64,000 bases of DNA, from NCBI GenBank assembly GCA_044221555.1, contig JBGAOY010000021.1:10475-74474 (forward strand), in the 5' to 3' direction. Source of the stretch: JAEUJM01 sp044221555. Lineage in GTDB: Bacteria; Actinomycetota; Acidimicrobiia; Acidimicrobiales; DATDAH01. Under the pieces are notes generated by a model that was given only the letters and a program-made list of their open reading frames with translations, was not told the origin of the DNA and did no database searches. Positions 58,531-64,000 of the stretch are shown one piece after another (within the stretch, counting starts at the first letter, position 1; each line of letters begins with the position of its first letter). A program made the position numbers and the translations under genes.

Positions 58531-58545
58531 GCCGGTGATCGGTGC

Positions 58546-58578
58546 CCGGGGCCGCTCCTGCCAGGGGAGCGGCCCCGG
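58546..58578 (+). terminator. Hairpin terminator after the LPxTG gene
   Basis: Perfect 13-bp stem CCGGGGCCGCTCC/GGAGCGGCCCCGG (58546-58558 with 58566-58578), 7-nt loop, 15 bp after the stop. Confidence 0.85.
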
Positions 58579-58675
58579 CGCCCGCGGGCGAGGGGAACGC
58601 CTCCGCCCGGGCATGCCCCGCCGCTGGGCGGGCCGGCCCTGGCCGGGCGCCGTCGGCGCCACGTCGGGCCGGGGG

Positions 58676-61600
58676 TCAGGGTGTGGTGTAGGTCGCCCGG
58701 TACCGGGCGGGACGTGCTGGGGCCACGATGGTGTGCGTCCGGGCGCCGCCGTCGGACCAGCGGGAGAACGTGGCGGTGTCGCCGCCGGGCAACAGGCCCG
58801 TGAGCGGCGCGGCGAGGGAGTTCACCGAGCCCACCATCACGGTGCGGAGGAACGGGGTGGTGCCGGCGGTGGCGCCCACCACCAACGGCAGGCCGCGTGG
58901 CGTCGCCGCGAACGTGAGCTCGACGGTGCTGGGGTCGAGGTCGAGGCGGCGCGACACGGTGCCCCCGCCGGGCAGCGTCGCCGACAGCCGTAGCTCGAGG
59001 TGCGAGGGGTACTCGTGGTCGGGGGCGATGAACGACCCTGAGCGCACGCCCTGGAACGACTGGATCACGTGCGAGTGGCAGTTGGACGGGCAGTGCTGCA
59101 TCACCACGCTCCACGTGAGGCGGGAGGCGGCCAGCGGCGCGCCGTTTGCCTGCTCGGCCCCACCCGAGAAGCTGATCCGCTGCCCGACACCCCAGTGCAC
59201 GACGGGCGACGGTGTGTCGATGTGGGCCCGTCCGGGGCCGGCCGGCTCGTCGCAGGTCAGCCGTGCGTTGGCCCAGTCGGCGTGGTCGCCCGAGTTGCCG
59301 TCGCCGCCGTCGGCCACGATCAACTTGATCTTGCGGACCCCACCCAGGTCGATGTCCAGATGGCGGGTCGGTGTCTCGGCCCGCATCACCGCGCTCTGGT
59401 AGAGCACCCGGCTGCCGCCCCCCTGTACCTGGAACACCACGGACCCGCCGGCGCCGGCCTCGTCGTCGACCCCCAGGTCGGCCTGGAACCGGGAGCACCC
59501 GGGCTCGAGGTCGTACACCACGCTCGACGGCGCGTGGACCCCGAGGCCGCGCTCGTAGACGGCACCGTTCAGGGTGAGCGGGCCGCCGTCGCCCGCCGCC
59601 TGCTCGCCGTTGCTCCGATCGATCTCCACCGGGCCCCACCCGTTGCTGGCCGCCGACCACGCGCGGTCGGTGAGCGGCTCGGGACCCGAGGGTGTGCAGT
59701 CGACGAACGCGTCGGCCCAGTCGCCGTGGTCGCCGGCGGTGCCGTCGCCGGCGGCGCTCACGTGCAGCCGCAACGTCTGCACCCCGGTGATGTCGACGTC
59801 GATCGGCACGGGGCCGTCGCCGGCACCCAGGGTGGCGCTCCGGAAGCGCTGCACGCCGTCGCCCTGGACGGTGAACACCGCCGATCCGCCGTTGGCGACC
59901 TCGTCATCGATGCCGACCTGGGCGGTGAAGCGACTGCACCGACCGCCCATCGGGAAGGTGATGACCGAGTCGGCGTGCACCCCCAGCCCCTTGGTGAACG
60001 TGGTGCCGCCGACCGTGAGGGTGTGGCCGTCGAGCGCCTGGTCCTCGCCGTTGCTCGTGTCGCGCTCGGCCGGGCCCCACCCGTTGGTCATGGACGACCA
60101 CGCGAGGTCGCTCAGGTACGACGACTGCGACGGCGGGTTCAGCTCGTCCCAGGAGATGCGCCGGATCGTGCCGCCCGTGAGGTCGACGTAGAACACGTCG
60201 CCGTTCGGTCCGATCTGCAGGTCGACCGGGCCGTGGGCGCCGTCGACGAGGGTGATGGGGTCACCCCCGGGGGGCACGGCCCAGATGCAGTTGCGGCTGT
60301 AGTCGGCGAGGATCATGGCCCCGTCGTAGGTGTCGGGGTAGTCGCCGCCCTCGTAGAAGGCGATGCCCGACAGCGACGAGCTGCCTACGGGGCACGACTC
60401 GCCGGGAACCACCGGCGCGTCGTGGCTGTAGCTGAAGGCCGGGTAGGTGACCGAGGAGGGGTGGGTGTACAGGTTCTCGCACAGGTTCAGGCCCATCCCG
60501 TCGTAGGCCGGCATGCGGGCATCGCCCTCGTAGCACGGCCAACCGAAGTTCTCGGCCGTGCCGCCGGGGTCGACGAGGCGCTCCACCTCTTCGGAGGCGC
60601 CGCCTCCGACGTCGGCGATCCACAGTTCGCCGGTGCCAGGCTTGAACGCGAGGCGGAACGGGTTGCGCAGGCCGTAGGCCACCACCCGCTTCCAGTTGGC
60701 GCCGCTGCGGCCGGCCCAGGGGTTGCCTGCCACACCCGCGCCCGTCGCCCGGTTCACACGGATGACCGTGCCGTCGAGGCCGAGGGGGTCGCCGGTGGTC
60801 CAGGCGTCCTGGGATCGGAGCGAGCCGCCCTCGGTGGTGGGGATCACCACGGGCACACCGGGCGGGGTGGGCGGGTCGCCACACGGGTTCAGCGGTATGC
60901 CGAACTGCCCGTAGTCGTTGAACGTGAAGCTGGAGCCGTCGCCCCCGCTGGCGTACAGCGAGCCGTCCGGGCCGAACTCGATGTCGCCGGCGCCGTGGCT
61001 CGGGTACTGCTGGCACCAGTCGTCCACCAGCACGTGCTCACCACCCACCACGGAGTTGCCGCTCACCTGCAGCCGTGAGAGGCGGCCCGAGATCACGCAC
61101 CCGTTGGTGATGGGCCCGGGTGGCGTGGGGCAGGAGTCGGACGTCTCGCCCGCGTTGCCCCACAGGGGGGCGGCGCCGCCGATGCTGGCGTCGCGGGCGT
61201 AGAGCACGTATAGGTAGGGGTTCCCGGGGAACTGCGGGTCGAGGTTGAAGCCCAGCAGGCCGCGGTCCCAGTAGTTGTGCACCTGGGTGCGCAGGTCGGC
61301 GACGACGGTGGCGGACCGGTCGTCGAGGCTGTCGAACACCTTGATCAGGCCGCTCTTCTCGGCCACGAAGACCCGTCCGTCGGGGGAGAACCGCACGACG
61401 GTGGGATCGGTGAGCCCGGCGATCACCGCGGTGTCGGAGAAGCCGGCGGGCAGTGTCTCGGCCCCGGCGCGGTCGAGCGTGAACGGCTCGGACGACGACG
61501 AGCGCGACGGCGAAGCCAGACCGCTGGTGAGGACCACGGCGGTGAGCGCGACCGTCAGGGCGGCGGCGAGGCGACGCCGGCCCGGTCGGGCGCGCCGGGT

Positions 61601-61690
61601 GGGAGCAGGGTCCGCCACTCCCCGCTGAGATCCCGCCGGGGCGTTTCTCCGTCGACTGATGGACCTCTGGTCGGTCGACAGCGCCCGCAC
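58676..61690 (-). CDS. Large secreted sugar-dehydrogenase-like protein with two NPCBM domains
   Basis: A 1004-residue exported protein. After an arginine-rich leader and hydrophobic signal, residues about 75-520 are a GSDH-type propeller (FVAEKSGLIKVFDSL, AGDIEFGPDGSLYASGGDG, YGLRNPFRLAFKPGTGELWIADVG). Two NPCBM galactose-binding-like domains follow (about 525-680 and 690-830; each has NGWGPxExDxSNGE and GLGVHA), then PKD/fibronectin-like sequence to the end. It probably binds polysaccharide while oxidising or sensing sugars. It is the third GSDH-type protein in the window. The start is uncertain: GTG 61690 is used, but TAACGT overlaps it and an in-frame GTG 25 codons later is possible. Confidence 0.82.
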   Translation of the reverse strand: MRALSTDQRSISRRRNAPAGSQRGVADPAPTRRARPGRRRLAAALTVALTAVVLTSGLASPSRSSSSEPFTLDRAGAETLPAGFSDTAVIAGLTDPTVVRFSPDGRVFVAEKSGLIKVFDSLDDRSATVVADLRTQVHNYWDRGLLGFNLDPQFPGNPYLYVLYARDASIGGAAPLWGNAGETSDSCPTPPGPITNGCVISGRLSRLQVSGNSVVGGEHVLVDDWCQQYPSHGAGDIEFGPDGSLYASGGDGSSFTFNDYGQFGIPLNPCGDPPTPPGVPVVIPTTEGGSLRSQDAWTTGDPLGLDGTVIRVNRATGAGVAGNPWAGRSGANWKRVVAYGLRNPFRLAFKPGTGELWIADVGGGASEEVERLVDPGGTAENFGWPCYEGDARMPAYDGMGLNLCENLYTHPSSVTYPAFSYSHDAPVVPGESCPVGSSSLSGIAFYEGGDYPDTYDGAMILADYSRNCIWAVPPGGDPITLVDGAHGPVDLQIGPNGDVFYVDLTGGTIRRISWDELNPPSQSSYLSDLAWSSMTNGWGPAERDTSNGEDQALDGHTLTVGGTTFTKGLGVHADSVITFPMGGRCSRFTAQVGIDDEVANGGSAVFTVQGDGVQRFRSATLGAGDGPVPIDVDITGVQTLRLHVSAAGDGTAGDHGDWADAFVDCTPSGPEPLTDRAWSAASNGWGPVEIDRSNGEQAAGDGGPLTLNGAVYERGLGVHAPSSVVYDLEPGCSRFQADLGVDDEAGAGGSVVFQVQGGGSRVLYQSAVMRAETPTRHLDIDLGGVRKIKLIVADGGDGNSGDHADWANARLTCDEPAGPGRAHIDTPSPVVHWGVGQRISFSGGAEQANGAPLAASRLTWSVVMQHCPSNCHSHVIQSFQGVRSGSFIAPDHEYPSHLELRLSATLPGGGTVSRRLDLDPSTVELTFAATPRGLPLVVGATAGTTPFLRTVMVGSVNSLAAPLTGLLPGGDTATFSRWSDGGARTHTIVAPARPARYRATYTTP

Positions 61691-61733
61691 GTTAGGCCCG
61701 AGCCGAGAAGTGTCCGGGCGACGGCCAAGCGCT

Positions 61734-61785
61734 CGTTCTGGTGGCTGGGGTGTGTGGTGAGGATCGTGTTCGAGCCACCGGAACG
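61734..61785. repeat. Palindrome family B, single copy
   Basis: 52 bp with ends CGTTCTGGTGGCT and AGCCACCGGAACG (13-bp inverted repeat, one mismatch) and core GGGGTGTGTGGTG. It matches the two copies at 12926-13040. Confidence 0.85.
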
Positions 61786-61847
61786 GTCGGCCGAGCGTTC
61801 CTCTGACGGCGTCGCACCGGCGAGTGGCCAGAGGTGGCGGACGAGGG

Positions 61848-62594
61848 CTACTCGGGCACCGCCGAGGCGGCGGCCATGGCCGCGCCCACGATGCCGGCCT
61901 CGTTCAGCAACTGTGCCGGCACCACCTCGGTGTCGATCTCGAGCAGGTCCAGGAACTTGTCGGCCTTCTTGCTCACACCACCGCCGATGATGATCAGGTC
62001 GGGCGAGAACAACGCCTCCACCACCTCCAGGTACTCGTCCACCCGCTTGGCCCAGTGCTTCCAGCTCAGGTCGTGCTCCTCGCGCACCGAGGCCGCGGCG
62101 CGCGACTCGGCGTCGCGCCCGTCCACCTCGAGGTGGCCCAGCTCGGTGTTGGGCACCAGCCGGCCGTCGACGAACAGGGCGCTCCCGATGCCGGTGCCGA
62201 AGGTGAGCAACAGCACCACACCGGCCACGTCGCGGCCTGCGCCGAACGCGACCTCGGCCAGGCCCGCGGCGTCGGCGTCGTTCAGGACGGTGACCGGGCA
62301 CCCGGTGGCGGCGGTGAACACCTGGTCGGCGTCGGTGCCGATCCAGCCCTGGTCGACGTTGGCGGCCGAGCGGATCACGCCGTGCTGCACGATGGCAGGG
62401 AAGGTGGCGCCGATGGGGCCCGACCAGTCGAACACCCGCACGATCTCGGCCACGGTGGCGGCCACGGCCTCGGGTGTGGACGGCTGTGGCGTCTCGATGC
62501 GGTGCCGCTCGGCCGTGAGCGTGCCGGCGGCCACGTCGACCGGTGCCCCCTTGATGCCGCTGCCGCCGATGTCGATGCCGAGATACGTGTCCAT
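61848..62594 (-). CDS. ppgK: Polyphosphate glucokinase (ROK family)
   Basis: A 248-residue kinase that phosphorylates glucose with polyphosphate or ATP. Motifs: GIDIGGSGIKGA (phosphate loop), VLNDADAAGLAE (substrate), LTFGTGIGSALF (adenosine/polyP loop) and ELGHLEVDGRDAE. Length and motif spelling match actinobacterial PpgK rather than ATP-only ROK glucokinases. The ATG at 62594 gives the canonical MDTYLGIDIGG start; TACCGT lies 9 nt upstream on the minus strand. It is divergent from the last kinase by 68 bp. Confidence 0.9.
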   Translation of the reverse strand: MDTYLGIDIGGSGIKGAPVDVAAGTLTAERHRIETPQPSTPEAVAATVAEIVRVFDWSGPIGATFPAIVQHGVIRSAANVDQGWIGTDADQVFTAATGCPVTVLNDADAAGLAEVAFGAGRDVAGVVLLLTFGTGIGSALFVDGRLVPNTELGHLEVDGRDAESRAAASVREEHDLSWKHWAKRVDEYLEVVEALFSPDLIIIGGGVSKKADKFLDLLEIDTEVVPAQLLNEAGIVGAAMAAASAVPE

Positions 62595-62649
62595 CGCCGT
62601 GCGACGGTAGCTCAGCACGATCCGCGACGACCGGCGCGACGCACCCGCC

Positions 62650-62655
62650 TACGAT
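62650..62655 (+). promoter_or_regulatory. Leaderless-type -10 box, TACGAT
   Basis: TACGAT with a 7-nt spacer to the ATG at 62663; no Shine-Dalgarno. Confidence 0.5.
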
Positions 62656-62662
62656 CGGCGAG

Positions 62663-64000
62663 ATGGCGATCGAGGTCGACGGGTACGACGAGATCCACGA
62701 GGTGGCCAGGGGCGGTTTCGGGGTGGTCTACCGTGCCCGCCACGTCCGCTTCGACCGCATCGTGGCGCTGAAGGTGCTGTCGCAGCTCCATGCCGACGAC
62801 AACGCCGCCCGCCGGTGGGAGCGCGAGTGCCGAGCCATGGGCGCGCTGTCCTGGCACCCCAACATCGTGGTGGTCTACGACCTCGGCGTCACTGACGAGG
62901 ACCACCCGTACCTGTCGATGGAGTTCCTCGACCGGGGCTCACTGGCCGACCGCATCGTGGCCGAGGGACCACTGCCCTGGCAGGACGCGGTGTCGATGGT
63001 GATCCAGGTGGCGGGCGCCCTTCAGGCGGCCCACGACGCCGGCGTGCTGCACCGCGACCTCAAGCCCGAGAACATCCTCGTGGGCCTCTACGGCGAGGCC
63101 AAGCTGGCCGACTTCGGCCTGGCCACCGGGGAGAGCACCGTGGCCACCGCCGCCGGGATGGCGTCGTTCACCCTGGCCCACGCGTCGCCCGAGGCGCTGT
63201 CGGGCGAGCGGGTCACATCGGCCGGCGACGTGTACTCCCTCGGCTCGACGCTGTTCCACCTGCTGGCGGGCCGCCCGCCCTTCGTGCGCGAGACCGACGA
63301 GAACCTGATGGCCGCCGTGCTGCGGGTGGTGAACGATCCCGTGCCCGACCTGCGCCCGTTGGGGGTGCCCGATGCGGTGGCCGCCGTGGTCGAGGCGGCG
63401 ATGGCCAAGGACCCTGCGGCTCGGCCCGCCGGGCCCGCCGAGCTCGGGCGCGCGCTGCAGCGGGCGCAGCAGGCCCTCGGCGTGCCGGTCACCGAGCTGC
63501 GACTCGATCCGCGGGGCGGCGCCGACGCCGAGGTGACGGGGTCGCCGGGCGGCGCGGCCACACCGGCCGGCCCGGGCCTCGACGACGTGTCGGCGTCGGG
63601 CGACACCGTGCAGGTGCGGTCGGCCGACCTGGGTGCGTCCACGGCGGGCGTGCCCACCGAACCCATCGCGCCGCCGGACGACGCATCGCCGCCACCGGAG
63701 GCGGGACCGTCGCCCACCGGCGACCCGTCGACGACCACGATCGGCTCGCCGTCGGGCCCGACCGGTGGCGGTGGCCCGCTGTCGGAGGACACGATCACCG
63801 TCTCGACCGCGGCGCTCGCCGCCGACCCCGACCTGGTCGCCGGGTCGGCCACGGCGCCTCCCGGTGCGGCCGCCACGACCGCCCCGACGCCGATCACCGG
63901 CACAGCGGACGGGGCCGCGACCGCAGCAGACGCGCCGGTCTCGCCGGCGCCGGGCGAGGTCGCGCCCGCCGCGGCCCCCCCCCCCCCCCCCCCCCCCCCC
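62663..64000 (+). CDS. Ser/Thr protein kinase, active, 3'-truncated by the window edge
   Basis: At least 446 residues are visible. A kinase domain covers residues 5-270: RGGFGVVYRAR, VALKVL lysine, HRDLKPEN, ADFGLA and an altered APE (ASPEAL). All catalytic residues are present. After the domain comes a long Ala/Pro/Thr/Asp-rich linker that runs in frame into a poly-C tract (poly-proline). Its kinase domain is the nearest relative in the window of the pseudokinase at 29739: shared pattern ERECRAMG..S.HPN, LxWxxAVxxxxxVxGALxxAH. Whether a membrane helix or effector domain follows cannot be seen. Confidence 0.88.
   Translation, partial: MAIEVDGYDEIHEVARGGFGVVYRARHVRFDRIVALKVLSQLHADDNAARRWERECRAMGALSWHPNIVVVYDLGVTDEDHPYLSMEFLDRGSLADRIVAEGPLPWQDAVSMVIQVAGALQAAHDAGVLHRDLKPENILVGLYGEAKLADFGLATGESTVATAAGMASFTLAHASPEALSGERVTSAGDVYSLGSTLFHLLAGRPPFVRETDENLMAAVLRVVNDPVPDLRPLGVPDAVAAVVEAAMAKDPAARPAGPAELGRALQRAQQALGVPVTELRLDPRGGADAEVTGSPGGAATPAGPGLDDVSASGDTVQVRSADLGASTAGVPTEPIAPPDDASPPPEAGPSPTGDPSTTTIGSPSGPTGGGGPLSEDTITVSTAALAADPDLVAGSATAPPGAAATTAPTPITGTADGAATAADAPVSPAPGEVAPAAAPPPPPPPP
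63975..64000 (+). repeat. Run of at least 26 cytosines at the window end
   Basis: Uninterrupted C from 63975 to the last base. In the kinase frame it reads as proline. The length is unreliable and may mark a contig end or sequencing artefact. Confidence 0.9.

Noticed and set aside
1..64000. tRNA, rRNA, transposase or prophage genes
   Set aside because: Looked for T-arm GGTTCGA contexts, rRNA-like blocks and transposase or integrase motifs on both strands; none was convincing.

Overview
The window is about 64 kb of very GC-rich, densely coded DNA from an actinomycete-like bacterium (Actinomycetota). An Acidimicrobiia-type organism is the best guess, though that is inference from gene content. 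Supporting content: a WS/DGAT acyltransferase, a DUF2510 protein, a TIGR03084-type protein, an Rpf domain, a CsoR copper repressor, polyphosphate glucokinase, several PknB-type kinases, and an LPxTG surface protein. Many genes also have a TANNNT -10 box 5-9 nt before the start codon and no Shine-Dalgarno, which suggests leaderless mRNAs. I see no tRNA, rRNA, transposase, integrase or CRISPR array.

Layout. 1-12 kb: truncated threonine deaminase, CBS protein, two tandem secreted PQQ-type sugar dehydrogenases, an Rpf-like muralytic enzyme, a DUF2786 protein, a crotonase, a class III aminotransferase broken by one frameshift, a six-helix HAMP adenylate cyclase and a thiolase. 12-22.5 kb: NfuA-like Fe-S protein, second crotonase lacking the usual catalytic glutamates, TIGR03084 protein, methyltransferase, GNAT, WS/DGAT, a lower-GC orphan, HIT, DUF2993-like and unknown proteins, separated by several minisatellites and paired palindromes. 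22.8-32.8 kb: an active Ser/Thr kinase, a RipA-like NlpC/P60 hydrolase, an Hsp70 ATPase domain fused to a zinc ribbon and FHA domain, and divergently from it a dynamin-like GTPase coupled to a pseudokinase-dynamin fusion. This is the most unusual locus. 32.9-39.1 kb: copper cluster (CsoR, CopZ, 58-aa membrane peptide, CopA, second P1B ATPase with a CPD motif, cupredoxin lipoprotein). 39.1-43.7 kb: five-haem membrane cytochrome with a TPR partner, divergent from a membrane-anchored cyclic-nucleotide-binding protein. 43.7-51.7 kb: xylulokinase and a CUT1 sugar ABC transporter with two paralogous binding proteins. 51.8-61.7 kb: large secreted proteins (two beta-propeller proteins sharing a C-terminal domain, a VWA/DUF11 LPxTG protein, a sugar dehydrogenase-NPCBM protein). 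61.8-64 kb: polyphosphate glucokinase and the start of another kinase that runs into a poly-C end.

Working picture. The organism imports and phosphorylates sugars (ABC system, xylulokinase, polyphosphate glucokinase), oxidises aldoses outside the cell with PQQ-type dehydrogenases, handles fatty acyl-CoA (crotonases, thiolase, WS/DGAT), exports copper, and carries Ser/Thr-kinase/FHA signalling that may feed into cell-wall hydrolysis and a dynamin-type membrane-remodelling module. The last link is inference from gene neighbourhood and domain content.
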